Of a DNA stretch of 36,546 bases, positions 1 to 7,459 are shown piece after piece. A program made the translations under genes and the position numbers. Each line of letters begins with the position of its first letter. The first letter of the stretch is position 1. The notes beneath the pieces were generated by a model, which saw nothing but the letters and a program-made list of their open reading frames with translations, did not search any database and was not told where the DNA came from. Source of the stretch: an uncultured Brachyspira sp. (GTDB lineage: Bacteria; Spirochaetota; Brachyspiria; Brachyspirales; Brachyspiraceae); assembly GCA_949300355.1 (NCBI GenBank), contig CASGDY010000003.1:1-36546 (forward strand), read 5' to 3'.

Positions 1-159
1 AAATAACTTCTTTATAATATTCACTTTTTCAGTTTCTTGATTTGACTTAAGCAAGTTATATTCTAAACATAAATCTTTAGACTTGCTTCTTAAATCTTCT
101 AAATATTTATCAGCACTGCAGTATTCCAATCCTGCAATCATTTTTTCTAACTCAGTCAT
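1..159 (-). CDS. Sugar O-acetyltransferase (maltose/galactoside acetyltransferase family), N-terminal part only
   Basis: The 53 codons visible start at ATG 159 and run off the left edge, so only the N-terminus is present. It begins MTELEKMIAGLEYCSADKYL and continues with a helix rich in Leu, Lys and Glu. This matches the short N-terminal helical domain that precedes the left-handed beta-helix of maltose/galactoside O-acetyltransferases, where a MTEKEKMLAGELY-like start is typical. A GAGGT ribosome binding site lies about 9 bases upstream of the ATG. Such enzymes move an acetyl group from acetyl-CoA to a sugar hydroxyl in the cytoplasm. The catalytic beta-helix lies outside the window, so the family call rests on the N-terminus alone. 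Confidence 0.6.
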   Translation of the reverse strand, partial: MTELEKMIAGLEYCSADKYLEDLRSKSKDLCLEYNLLKSNQETEKVNIIKKLF

Positions 160-255
160 ATTTTAATACCTCATTATAAACTTATGTTTATGATTATAAT
201 GCCAAAATATAATTTATCAATTCTTTTTTACTATAATATTGAATTATAAACTTGC

Positions 256-333
256 CGCACACTTAATAAATTTTTAATATAAAATAATTCTAAATACTGT
301 TTTAATCATATTTATGAATCAGTTAAACATGCG
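256..333 (+). repeat. Degenerate CGCACG/CGTGCG inverted-box module (B module)
   Basis: CGCACA at 256-261 and CATGCG at 328-333 are spaced like the paired boxes of the B module found elsewhere in the window, and the right edge GCGTTAAATAGATT resembles other right edges. Only four of the six box bases can still pair, so this looks like a worn copy. It lies in the 160-583 gap between the acetyltransferase and fbp. I see no gene in that gap; it holds this module and the complete composite element beside it. Confidence 0.4.
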
Positions 334-370
334 TTAAATAGATTATAATTTTAAAGTTTATTTTCATCTG

Positions 371-566
371 CCCGCCCTTTATTCCTTACTGCATTTTTTG
401 CCATTATAATATTTCTTTGTTTTTTAATTTAAATAGTTACTATAGCACCCGCCCAAGTGTTGTTTAAATTTATAATGCCCATACCGCACGTTTGATGAAA
501 TTATTAAATATGGGTTTAATTATAAAAATATAACTTTATTATACTAATAAATCTGCATACCGTGCG
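371..566 (+). repeat. Composite intergenic element, complete copy 1 (196 bp)
   Basis: The boxes in order are CCCGCCC at 371-377, CCCGCCC at 448-454, CGCACG at 485-490 and CGTGCG at 561-566. The gaps are 70, 30 and 70 bases. Extended box contexts are CCCGCCCTTTAT, ATAGCACCCGCCCAAG and ACCGTGCGTTTA. The same plan recurs at 11243-11440 (opposite strand), 11457-11652 and 18155-18350. The interior is AT-rich, has no ORF and is poorly conserved between copies. The right edge is 17 bases from the fbp stop codon. The function is unknown. Confidence 0.75.
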
Positions 567-583
567 TTTAGCAACAAATAAAA

Positions 584-2527
584 TTAATCCACTTTCTCTT
601 TAACAATACCGCTTCTGTATGCCTCTAAAAGTTCTAATAAATCATCTATACGCTTAGATAATTTTTTTCCTGTGTCGGTTTCCCCTACAGTGATTCTTCT
701 TATAAACCGCTCTACTATAATTGATTTAGGACTTAGTTTAAAACCAGATTCAACAACCTCGCTGAAAGGTCTATGCTCAGCTATCACCATCATGTTTGAA
801 TTTGATATCAAAGTATAACCGCCTATACCAGTGCTTTTATGATAAGCCTTTGAAAGCCCTCCGTCTATAACTAAAAGAAGCCCACCGCCTTTTATAGGAC
901 TTTCACCTTTATGACTTTTAACAGGTACATGTCCATTAACTATATGTGATTTATTAATATCAAGATTAAACTCTTTTAATATATTGCTGCAGTATTCTTT
1001 ATTATCTATGTGGTAATAGTAAGGATTGTATGTTTCTTTATGAGTTTCTTTATCTTCTATAAAATACCTTTCAAAAGTAGTCATTTTGTTTTTACCAAAT
1101 AAAGGCGACTTAGGACCAGCCCATAAATACCAGCAATAATCTAAAGCGTTTAACTGCTCCTCGCTTCCAGCTTCTGCATAGAATGCTTTTCGTACTTTGT
1201 CTTCGGCCTGCTCTAAATACCTCTTTCCTGATAAATACTTTCCGTCTATATAAACCTCATCAAAAGAACCATCTTCCTTAGTAGGTATGCATCCATGATA
1301 TAAAAGATTGCTGTTAAATATCTTATATATTCCGCCTTTAGCATATATATAATTTACATGTTTCTGAAGTGTAGGACTGTTCATAAAAGAAAATGCCAAA
1401 GTTTGTATTAATGTATTTTCCCCTTCTGTAAGTTCAAAAGGATTATTTTTATCTATAGTAGGGAAATTTTTATCCTTAAGCTCATAAGTTTTATTATTTA
1501 ATGTAATAGTACCATTATCATAATCTATCTTGTCAAGAAGTATCCTGTTTTCCATACCATAATTAGGGTGTCTCTTTATAAGCTGACATTCTAATTTAAA
1601 TTGTATTATAGATATAGCCTTATGCATTTTGGCAGCTAAATCTTTATCTACTTCATCATATATATTTTTATCTAAAGCATTAGGCTTGAAAACCTCGCAT
1701 GGATCATCTTTATAAATATCATTAGCAAAAGCAGATAAAGATCTTAAATTAATTCCATAGCTGTATTCCAGCAAATCGAAATTATTATATCTCACAGCCA
1801 ACCTAACAGCATTAGCAGCACATATTAAACTTCCTTTAGCTGCACCAAGCCAATGTATATCATGATTGCCCCAAGCAATATCAACTTCATTAAAACTCAT
1901 TATGCTTTCCATAACTTTATCAGGATGCGGTCCTCTGTCATAAATATCCCCTATTATATGAAGCCTATCAACACTGCATTGCCGTATGAGCTGACATAAA
2001 GCTATAATAAATTTATCAGCAGCAGATATTTCTATAATAGAATTGATTATTGAAAAATAATAATTTTCTTTATTTTCTTCCGAATCAGTCTGTAAAAGTT
2101 CATCTAATATATATGCAAAATTAACAGGCATTTTCTTTCTTATTTTAGATCTAGTGTATTTACTTGTTACAAGTTTGCATATTCTAATAAGTCTGTATAT
2201 TGTTATTCGGCACCAATCAGCAAAATCCGCCTCATTATACTTTTTATTTATTAAGTTTTTAGTGTCAACTATCAATATTTGAAGTTCAACTCTATCATGT
2301 TCAGGCAAAGTGTTTTTAAAAAGTAATTCTATCTTTTCTCTTATCACTCCAGAAGAAGTACCAAGCAAATATTCAAATCCGTCAGATTCCCCATGTATAT
2401 CGCTTAGAAAATACTCAGTTCCCTTTGGAAGCTCGGATATGGCTTTTAAATTTATGATTTCTACAGAAGCATCATCTATAGTAGGATATTCCTTAGATAA
2501 TAATTCTAAATAATCTTTATCTCTCAT
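584..2527 (-). CDS. fbp: Fructose-1,6-bisphosphatase, class III
   Basis: This 647-residue protein has the length and sequence of the class III (Firmicutes-type) fructose-1,6-bisphosphatases, which convert fructose 1,6-bisphosphate to fructose 6-phosphate in gluconeogenesis in the cytoplasm. The calcineurin-like metallophosphatase motifs are visible: SDIHGE near residue 42, GDIYDRGPHPDKVME near 197 and GNHDIHWLG near 220. A C-terminal NGHVPVKSHKGESP-type metal-binding histidine motif is also present. The start at 2527 is supported by AGGGGAG about 9 bases upstream. The gene stands alone on the minus strand, divergent from the tRNA genes. Its stop codon is followed 17 bases later by the CGCACG box of a composite repeat. 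Sequence and length are unambiguous for this family. Confidence 0.95.
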   Translation of the reverse strand: MRDKDYLELLSKEYPTIDDASVEIINLKAISELPKGTEYFLSDIHGESDGFEYLLGTSSGVIREKIELLFKNTLPEHDRVELQILIVDTKNLINKKYNEADFADWCRITIYRLIRICKLVTSKYTRSKIRKKMPVNFAYILDELLQTDSEENKENYYFSIINSIIEISAADKFIIALCQLIRQCSVDRLHIIGDIYDRGPHPDKVMESIMSFNEVDIAWGNHDIHWLGAAKGSLICAANAVRLAVRYNNFDLLEYSYGINLRSLSAFANDIYKDDPCEVFKPNALDKNIYDEVDKDLAAKMHKAISIIQFKLECQLIKRHPNYGMENRILLDKIDYDNGTITLNNKTYELKDKNFPTIDKNNPFELTEGENTLIQTLAFSFMNSPTLQKHVNYIYAKGGIYKIFNSNLLYHGCIPTKEDGSFDEVYIDGKYLSGKRYLEQAEDKVRKAFYAEAGSEEQLNALDYCWYLWAGPKSPLFGKNKMTTFERYFIEDKETHKETYNPYYYHIDNKEYCSNILKEFNLDINKSHIVNGHVPVKSHKGESPIKGGGLLLVIDGGLSKAYHKSTGIGGYTLISNSNMMVIAEHRPFSEVVESGFKLSPKSIIVERFIRRITVGETDTGKKLSKRIDDLLELLEAYRSGIVKEKVD

Positions 2528-2635
2528 AAAACACTCCCCTATTATATATAAGTAGTATATAAAAAAAGAAGCAAAAATCTATAATGAATAACAATAATAA
2601 AATTGCATAAAAATAATAAAAATGAATAAAATATA

Positions 2636-2663
2636 TTGACAAAAAAAAATAATATTATATAAT
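2636..2663 (+). promoter_or_regulatory. Sigma-70-type promoter of the tRNA-Pro/tRNA-Arg genes
   Basis: TTGACA at 2636-2641 and TATAAT at 2658-2663 are separated by 16 bases. Both hexamers match consensus exactly, and the predicted start is about 13 bases before tRNA-Pro. Confidence 0.75.
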
Positions 2664-2682
2664 AGCTAAACATAATATTTAC

Positions 2683-2755
2683 GGGATGTAGCGTAATTGG
2701 TTAGCGTACCTGCTTTGGGAGCAGGGGGTTATGAGTTCGAGTCTCACCATCCCGA
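2683..2755 (+). tRNA. tRNA-Pro (anticodon TGG)
   Basis: This 73-base tRNA has a seven-pair acceptor stem (CGGGATG with CATCCCG) and an anticodon stem CCTGC/GCAGG around the loop TTTGGGA, giving anticodon TGG. The T-loop is GTTCGAGTC and the discriminator is A2755. CCA is not encoded. It is first in the cluster, three bases before tRNA-Arg. Confidence 0.93.
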
Positions 2756-2757
2756 AT

Positions 2758-2831
2758 GCGCTAGTAGCTCAATTGGATAGAGCAACTGCCTTCTAAGCAG
2801 TAGGTTACAGGTTCGATTCCTGTCTGGCGCG
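2758..2831 (+). tRNA. tRNA-Arg (anticodon TCT)
   Basis: The acceptor stem GCGCTAG pairs with CTGGCGC, including one G-U pair. The anticodon stem ACTGC/GCAGT encloses CTTCTAA, so the anticodon is TCT, reading AGA/AGG, which suits an AT-rich genome. The T-loop is GTTCGATTC and the discriminator is G. It shares the 18-base string GCTCAATTGGATAGAGCA with tRNA-Arg(TCG) at 7318-7391. Confidence 0.93.
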
Positions 2832-2836
2832 TATAT

Positions 2837-2857
2837 AAGCCGCTGTCATCGGCTTTT
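2837..2857 (+). terminator. Short hairpin after tRNA-Arg, possible terminator
   Basis: AAGCCG and CGGCTT pair around the loop CTGTCAT, followed by TTATT. The stem is only about six pairs and the T tract is short, so this is a weak intrinsic terminator or a processing hairpin before tRNA-His. Confidence 0.5.
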
Positions 2858-2898
2858 ATTGTATGATAAAAAATAATAACTCTTTTTAATGTTTAAAT

Positions 2899-2973
2899 GG
2901 CGAATGTAGCTCAGTTGGTTAGAGCGCCAGATTGTGGATCTGGATGCCGCGGGTTCAAGTCCCGTCTTTCGCC
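2899..2973 (+). tRNA. tRNA-His (anticodon GTG)
   Basis: The anticodon stem CCAGA/TCTGG encloses TTGTGGA, giving anticodon GTG. The acceptor stem GCGAATG pairs with CTTTCGC, with one U-U mismatch. An extra G at 2899 (G-1) opposes C2973 (C73), the hallmark of bacterial tRNA-His, and this placement also puts U8 correctly. It follows the Pro and Arg tRNAs by about 67 bases. Confidence 0.92.
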
Positions 2974-3285
2974 CATTTTTCTTTCTATATTAACTTTCAA
3001 TAATTAATACTATAATTTTTTAGTTATAAATAAGTCCCTAAAATGTCTGACAGTTTTATTTAATATAAAAAATCTAGTTTGAAGCATTTAGCAGCAACCC
3101 TTTATAACATCAGCAAATAATATTGAACACTTAAAATTGATTATTTGTATTTATACGTATAATGTATATATAAATAATTTGTATTAATAAGTAAAAAATA
3201 TTTATTATTCTCATTGATTTTTTATAAGAAATAAAGTAGTTTATTAATATTATATAATAGAATATTTTAAGGAGACCAGAAAATA
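2974..3285. other. Intergenic leader upstream of the beta-barrel gene cluster
   Basis: These 312 bases hold no ORF that I can support. A TATAAT at 3253-3258 lies just before the ribosome binding site AAGGAG of the first barrel gene, but no good -35 stands 16-18 bases before it. A second pair (TTGATT 3137-3142 and TATAAT 3158-3163) has a short 15-base spacer. Promoters for the first barrel gene are therefore only suggestive. Confidence 0.4.
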
Positions 3286-3966
3286 ATGAACAAAATAAAA
3301 AAACTATCATTAGTATTTCTTTTTATATTAGTTTCTAATATAAAAGTATTTGCAGGAAGCGGCTTTGAACTTATGCTTAATGTGCCTTTAGGTGCATCTT
3401 TCGGTATTTTTCAAGGTACAATCACAACTACTACTATCCCAACATATCCATCAACTACAGTAAGCGGAAGTGTTGGTACATCAATAGGATTTGATTCAGG
3501 AGTACAAGCTCAAGTAGGTTATATGCTTGATTTTGGAGGATTTGCAATAAGTCTTTTAGGAGATTTAGGATATAGTTACGATAGCTATAGATTTTCTCTT
3601 TCAGGCAGCAGCCGCGGAATGTATTTACATAGTTTTCAAATAGGTGCTATTCCTAAATTCAATTTCGGAACTTGGGCTTTAGGTATAGGCGGAGGAGTGA
3701 AAATACCATTTGCCGGAACATATGGTTTTGATGATTCATCATATACATACGATTTTAAATCTTCTGAATATGATCCGCCTATTATTGGTTATGTAAAACT
3801 TACAATTGATCAGTATTTCTATATAAATGATTTTCTTGCTATTGGTTTAGGTGCTTATATAGGATATGATATAGGTCTTCAATCTAAAACTGAAGATGCT
3901 AGAGTAGATAGTTTTGATATAGGAATTCAATTGGGATTCAAATTCGGACCTAGACCTGGATATTAA
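3286..3966 (+). CDS. Predicted outer-membrane beta-barrel protein, paralogue 1 of 5
   Basis: This 226-residue protein starts with a signal peptide (MNKIKKLSLVFLFILVSNIK, then VFA and a likely cleavage before GSGFE). The mature part alternates polar and aromatic or hydrophobic residues, as beta-barrels do. Family blocks shared with the four following genes are LNVPLGASFGI, GFDSGVQAQVGY, LGYSYDSY, SFQIGAIPKFNFG, LGIGGGVKIPF, GAYIGYDIGL and a final strand DIGIQLGFKFGPRPGY. The ATG is preceded by AAGGAG. A strong terminator follows at 3991, so this gene is probably transcribed alone. The proteins are shorter than the roughly 39-kDa Brachyspira Vsp proteins and I do not recognise a named family. 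Secretion and barrel fold are inferred; the substrate is unknown. Confidence 0.8.
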   Translation: MNKIKKLSLVFLFILVSNIKVFAGSGFELMLNVPLGASFGIFQGTITTTTIPTYPSTTVSGSVGTSIGFDSGVQAQVGYMLDFGGFAISLLGDLGYSYDSYRFSLSGSSRGMYLHSFQIGAIPKFNFGTWALGIGGGVKIPFAGTYGFDDSSYTYDFKSSEYDPPIIGYVKLTIDQYFYINDFLAIGLGAYIGYDIGLQSKTEDARVDSFDIGIQLGFKFGPRPGY

Positions 3967-3990
3967 TAAATAAAAAATATATATACAATA

Positions 3991-4024
3991 AAAACCTGCA
4001 TATAATCAATATGCAGGTTTTTTT
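3991..4024 (+). terminator. Intrinsic terminator after beta-barrel gene 1
   Basis: AAAACCTGCAT (3991-4001) and ATGCAGGTTTT (4011-4021) form a perfect 11-pair stem with a nine-base loop, and the T run continues to 4024. It lies 25 bases after the stop codon. Confidence 0.88.
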
Positions 4025-4037
4025 ATTAAAATTAAGC

Positions 4038-4066
4038 TTGATATTAAATAATATATTTATTAAAAT
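4038..4066 (+). promoter_or_regulatory. Putative promoter of beta-barrel gene 2
   Basis: TTGATA (4038-4043), a 17-base spacer and TAAAAT (4061-4066). The CTTGATATT context recurs before barrel genes 3 and 5, which supports a real shared promoter. Confidence 0.5.
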
Positions 4067-4095
4067 ATTTTAAAGAAACAGGATTCTAGACTATA

Positions 4096-4830
4096 ATGAA
4101 AAAGATAATAAATATATTATTAATTTTTATACTATCATTTAATATAAAATTATTTGCAGAAAGCGGTTTTGAATCAATATTAAATGTACCTTTAGGAGTA
4201 TCTTTAGGAATATTCAATGGAGAACTTGAATCGATAGGAAGTTCCCCAAAAATAAATACTAAAGCAGGATTTGATTCGGGAATACAAGCTCAAGCAGGCT
4301 ATATAATTTCTTTTGGAAAATTCGGATTAAGTATTTTAGCTGATATAGGATATAGTTATGACAGTTTTAAATATTCATTATATCATAGTGTTTCAGCATT
4401 TGGAGGAAGCGAGGAATATAATATAGAAAATAGTTTGTATCTGCATAGTTTGCAAATCGGGATTATTCCAAAACTTAATTTCGGTGCTTTTTCTCTAGGC
4501 ATAGGCGGAGGAGTGAAAATACCAATTTCCGGAATAAGTGAAATTAAAACTATAAAGACTATAAACATATTTGGAAATTCAATAAAATCAGAGGATAATA
4601 TTAAAAAAAATTATACAAAATCAGACTATTTATCATATGTTATAGGTTATTTTAAATTTACATTTGATTATTCTTTCTTTTTTACAAGTAAATTAGCTTT
4701 CAATGTAGGTGCATATTTTCTATATGATATAGGACTATCGTATAAAGCGGCGGACTTAAATGAAACATATAGAGTAGATAGTTTTGATATAGGTTTTCAG
4801 CTGGGTTTGAGATTTGCCCCTAGATTATGA
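4096..4830 (+). CDS. Predicted outer-membrane beta-barrel protein, paralogue 2 of 5
   Basis: This 244-residue protein has a signal peptide ending near LFA, with mature start ESGFESILNVPLG. It carries all the family blocks: GFDSGIQAQAGY, IGYSYDSF, HSLQIGIIPKLNFG, LGIGGGVKIP, GAYFLYDIGL and the last strand DIGFQLGLRFAPRL. It is closest to paralogue 1 over the central glycine-rich block. It differs from the others mainly in the segments between blocks, where extracellular loops would lie, including a Lys/Ile/Asn-rich insert near residues 155-180. The ATG has only a weak AGGA upstream. Its own putative promoter and the terminator before it suggest independent transcription. The function is unknown. 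Confidence 0.8.
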   Translation: MKKIINILLIFILSFNIKLFAESGFESILNVPLGVSLGIFNGELESIGSSPKINTKAGFDSGIQAQAGYIISFGKFGLSILADIGYSYDSFKYSLYHSVSAFGGSEEYNIENSLYLHSLQIGIIPKLNFGAFSLGIGGGVKIPISGISEIKTIKTINIFGNSIKSEDNIKKNYTKSDYLSYVIGYFKFTFDYSFFFTSKLAFNVGAYFLYDIGLSYKAADLNETYRVDSFDIGFQLGLRFAPRL

Positions 4831-4843
4831 TAACTAATGCAAC

Positions 4844-4872
4844 TTGATATTTTATTTATATTTTAATATACT
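4844..4872 (+). promoter_or_regulatory. Putative promoter of beta-barrel gene 3
   Basis: TTGATA (4844-4849), a 17-base spacer and TATACT (4867-4872). The 65 bases from here to the ATG are nearly repeated before barrel gene 5 (6413-6475), so the promoter and leader were duplicated with the gene. Confidence 0.6.
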
Positions 4873-4902
4873 ATAAAATGTATCTTTTAGGAGATAATTA
4901 TA

Positions 4903-5616
4903 ATGAAAAATATTCCATTGATTATTGCCTTTATACTGCTGGTTAATATAAAATCATTTGCTATAAATAGTTTTGTTGCCATACTTAATGTACCTGTAGG
5001 ATTATCAGTATGCATTGCTGATGGATTAATTTTAGGAGAACCTCTTACTAAAATAGGAGTAAACACTGGAATTAATGCTAAATTAGGATATATGTTTGAT
5101 TTAGGGGAGATCGGAATTACTCCTTTGTTTGAATTTGGATATAGTTATGATACTTATGGAGCAGCTACCTTTTCCGAAACTAAATTTGCCGGAAATCTTA
5201 TAAGACAGTCTTTAAATATGATTTTAATAACACATAGTCTTCAAATGGGAGTTATACCTCAAATTAATATAGGAAATGTTGCAATAGGTCTTGGATTCGG
5301 ACTAAAAATTCCGCTAGCTGCCGAATATGAATATAAAAGAATAGATTCTAGTTACGGCAGCAATAAGGTAGAAGAAAATATAAAAAATAAACTAAATAGA
5401 AAAGATATAGAAAATGCTTACGGCGTCAGTATAATACCATATATAAAACTCAGTTTTGATTACAATCTATTTTTTACAGAAGAATTAGCTGTTACTATAG
5501 GGGCATATTTAGGGTATGATTTCGGACTGCCTACAAAAGAAATATCTCAGAATGTAAGATTAGATGGTTTAGATATAACTGCTCAGATAGGGCTTAAATA
5601 TAACAGTATCTTATAA
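4903..5616 (+). CDS. Predicted outer-membrane beta-barrel protein, paralogue 3 of 5
   Basis: This 237-residue family member begins MKNIPLIIAFILLVNIKSFA, then INSFVAILNVPVGLSV. Conserved blocks are KLGYMFDLGEIGITPL, FGYSYDTYG, THSLQMGVIPQINIG, GLGFGLKIPL, YIKLSFDYNLFF, GAYLGYDFGL and a closing RLDGLDITAQIGLKY strand. It pairs most closely with paralogue 5: both share the AILNVPVGLS and GYMFDxG blocks and a nearly identical 65-base leader. AGGAG stands 8 bases before the ATG. It reads toward paralogue 4 with a 32-base gap and no terminator, so the two are probably cotranscribed. The function is unknown. Confidence 0.8.
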   Translation: MKNIPLIIAFILLVNIKSFAINSFVAILNVPVGLSVCIADGLILGEPLTKIGVNTGINAKLGYMFDLGEIGITPLFEFGYSYDTYGAATFSETKFAGNLIRQSLNMILITHSLQMGVIPQINIGNVAIGLGFGLKIPLAAEYEYKRIDSSYGSNKVEENIKNKLNRKDIENAYGVSIIPYIKLSFDYNLFFTEELAVTIGAYLGYDFGLPTKEISQNVRLDGLDITAQIGLKYNSIL

Positions 5617-5648
5617 AAACTGATAATGTATTTTAGGATTTTGATTCT

Positions 5649-6401
5649 ATGAAAAAAATAAATAATTTTGTATTGATAATTTCCATTTTAATACTTTCAA
5701 ATATTTACGTTTTTGCTGAAAGCGGATTTGAAGCTATAATTGATGTGCCTATAGGTGCTTCTATTACTATGTGTTTTGGTACCCCTGATTTTAATTTAGG
5801 CAATAATAATGTTATTAAGATACAAGAAATAAATGGTAAGGTAAATGCAAGTGCTGGAATAGACGTTAAACTTGGATATTTATTTGATATATATGAGGAT
5901 ATAGGAATAAGTACTTTAGCTGAAATAGGATATAGTTACAATTCTTATACTACAATAATTCATATAAAAGATGAATCAGGAAAACAGCTTGATGATAATA
6001 TAACTAAAAATATAAGAACCCATAGTATAAAAATAGGATTACTGCCTAAATTTAATAAAGGAAATTTTTCTTTAGGTTTAGGTTTTGGAATTAAAGTGCC
6101 TTTATATGCAATTGCGGCAAGAGAAAATTTATATTTTAGTATACCAAACAATTATTATATCAAAAATCAATTCATAGAAAATCTAAATTTTACAGGCATA
6201 AAAGACAATTATGAAACACCTATAATACCTTATATTAAACTTACATTAGATTATTCAATTTTCTTTATTGATGATATAGCTTTAAATATAGGAGCCTATT
6301 TCAATTATGACTTTGGTTTGAAGACTAAAAATACAGATTTTAAACTAGACGGATTGGAGATGGGAATTCAATTAGGATTAAGATTCGCACCTATGTTATA
6401 A
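5649..6401 (+). CDS. Predicted outer-membrane beta-barrel protein, paralogue 4 of 5
   Basis: This 250-residue protein has a signal peptide ending near YVFA and mature start ESGFEAIIDVPIGAS. It keeps the family blocks KLGYLFDI, IGYSYNSY, THSIKIGLLPKFNKG, LGLGFGIKVPL, YIKLTLDYSIFF, GAYFNYDFGL and the last strand LEMGIQLGLRFAPML. It is the most diverged of the five in its first variable segment. Only a weak AGGA precedes the ATG and no promoter is evident in the 32-base gap after gene 3, so it likely depends on the gene 3 promoter. The role is unknown beyond a predicted surface location. Confidence 0.78.
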   Translation: MKKINNFVLIISILILSNIYVFAESGFEAIIDVPIGASITMCFGTPDFNLGNNNVIKIQEINGKVNASAGIDVKLGYLFDIYEDIGISTLAEIGYSYNSYTTIIHIKDESGKQLDDNITKNIRTHSIKIGLLPKFNKGNFSLGLGFGIKVPLYAIAARENLYFSIPNNYYIKNQFIENLNFTGIKDNYETPIIPYIKLTLDYSIFFIDDIALNIGAYFNYDFGLKTKNTDFKLDGLEMGIQLGLRFAPML

Positions 6402-6417
6402 TTAATCTTAATATAAC

Positions 6418-6445
6418 TTGATATTTTTTTATATATTAATATACT
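6418..6445 (+). promoter_or_regulatory. Putative promoter of beta-barrel gene 5
   Basis: TTGATA (6418-6423), a 16-base spacer and TATACT (6440-6445). The sequence to the ATG closely copies the leader of gene 3, including TAGGAGAT and TATAATGAAAA. Confidence 0.6.
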
Positions 6446-6474
6446 ATAGTGTGTATGTGTAGGAGATGATTATA

Positions 6475-7221
6475 ATGAAAAAGATTTTATTAATTATTAT
6501 TTTTATATTATCATTTAATATAAGAACATTTGCTGAAAGCGGCTTTGTAGCTATACTTAATGTGCCTGTCGGATTATCTATAGGTATACCAATTGGAGTT
6601 CATGTAGGAGAAACGCTTAATAAACTAGATGTAAATGCAGACGTTAATACTAAATTAGGATATATGTTTGATTTCGGAAAATTAGGTTTTACGCCATTAT
6701 TAGAATTAGGATATAGCTATGATACTTATGGTTATTCATATTTTCAGCAAGTCAGAATGGATGGAAGTTCTATAAGAGTAAGCTTAAACGAAAGCATCAA
6801 TACTCATAGTATTCAAATCGGACTTATACCGAAATTCAATATAGATAATTTTGCTATAGGACTTGGATTCGGACTTAAAATTCCTTTATATGCAATATAT
6901 TCATATAAAGGTGTAGCACTAGATAATAAAAATGAATATTATATAGAAAGCGGTGAAGAAGGAATGGATACCAAAGATATAGCAAATAAGTATAGAAGAG
7001 TTGTTATTCCATACCTAAAATTAAGTTTTGATTATTATTTTGCTATTACAGAAAAGATAGCAATCGGTGTTGGAACTTATGTGGGATATGATTTCGGCTT
7101 TACTTCAAGGGACTCTAATGAAGAAAGATTAGACAGTTTAGATATATCGCTTCAATTGGGACTTAGATTCGGTCCTGGAATCGAGAAGGAAGAGCTTCCA
7201 AAAATAAAATTTAATTTTTAA
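6475..7221 (+). CDS. Predicted outer-membrane beta-barrel protein, paralogue 5 of 5
   Basis: I place the start at ATG 6475 (248 residues), because the upstream in-frame ATG at 6466 overlaps the ribosome binding site AGGAG at 6461-6465. The protein has a signal peptide (MKKILLIIIFILSFNIRTFA) and the mature start ESGFVAILNVPVGLSIGI. Blocks are KLGYMFDFGKLGFTPL, LGYSYDTYG, THSIQIGLIPKFNI, GLGFGLKIPL, YLKLSFDYYF, GTYVGYDFGF and SLDISLQLGLRFGPG. Unlike the others, it continues past the last strand with a charged tail ending IEKEELPKIKFNF, which could affect insertion if the last strand is the assembly signal. It is the closest relative of paralogue 3. The function is unknown. Confidence 0.8.
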   Translation: MKKILLIIIFILSFNIRTFAESGFVAILNVPVGLSIGIPIGVHVGETLNKLDVNADVNTKLGYMFDFGKLGFTPLLELGYSYDTYGYSYFQQVRMDGSSIRVSLNESINTHSIQIGLIPKFNIDNFAIGLGFGLKIPLYAIYSYKGVALDNKNEYYIESGEEGMDTKDIANKYRRVVIPYLKLSFDYYFAITEKIAIGVGTYVGYDFGFTSRDSNEERLDSLDISLQLGLRFGPGIEKEELPKIKFNF

Positions 7222-7317
7222 GCAAATACTATTGATACTGCACGATTTAATTTGTATTTATTTATGTAAAATATAGTTCATAATTGCCGATAATTCTAGC
7301 AATAAATAATATCAAGA

Positions 7318-7391
7318 GCGTCTGTGGCTCAATTGGATAGAGCAGCGGATTTCGGTTCCGCCGGTTGGGGGTTCGATTCCTCTCAGACGCG
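7318..7391 (+). tRNA. tRNA-Arg (anticodon TCG)
   Basis: The acceptor stem GCGTCTG pairs perfectly with CAGACGC, and the discriminator is G7391. The anticodon stem GCGGA/TCCGC encloses TTTCGGT, giving anticodon TCG. It marks the right end of the beta-barrel cluster and is separated from barrel gene 5 by about 96 bases with no clear terminator or promoter. Confidence 0.93.
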
Positions 7392-7459
7392 AATATAAAT
7401 TGATTATTTAAATAAATATGTTAAAATATATGTAATAGTAAAAAGGTTTTTTACGAGAA

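Noticed and set aside
3040-3062. Weak hairpin around AAATGTCTGACAGTTTT
   Set aside because: It needs a bulge and has few pairs, which is expected by chance in sequence this AT-rich.
6466-6474. Upstream ATG giving beta-barrel 5 three extra residues
   Set aside because: It overlaps the ribosome binding site AGGAG at 6461-6465; ATG 6475 has correct spacing and matches the signal-peptide starts of its paralogues.
3286-7221. Assignment of the barrel cluster to the Brachyspira Vsp 39-kDa surface proteins
   Set aside because: These proteins are much shorter (226-250 residues) and their starts and conserved blocks do not match what I recall of Vsp.
2758-7391. tRNA-Arg genes as att sites of an integrated element
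   Set aside because: The shared 18 bases are ordinary tRNA-Arg sequence; no integrase gene or duplicated 3' tRNA fragment is present.
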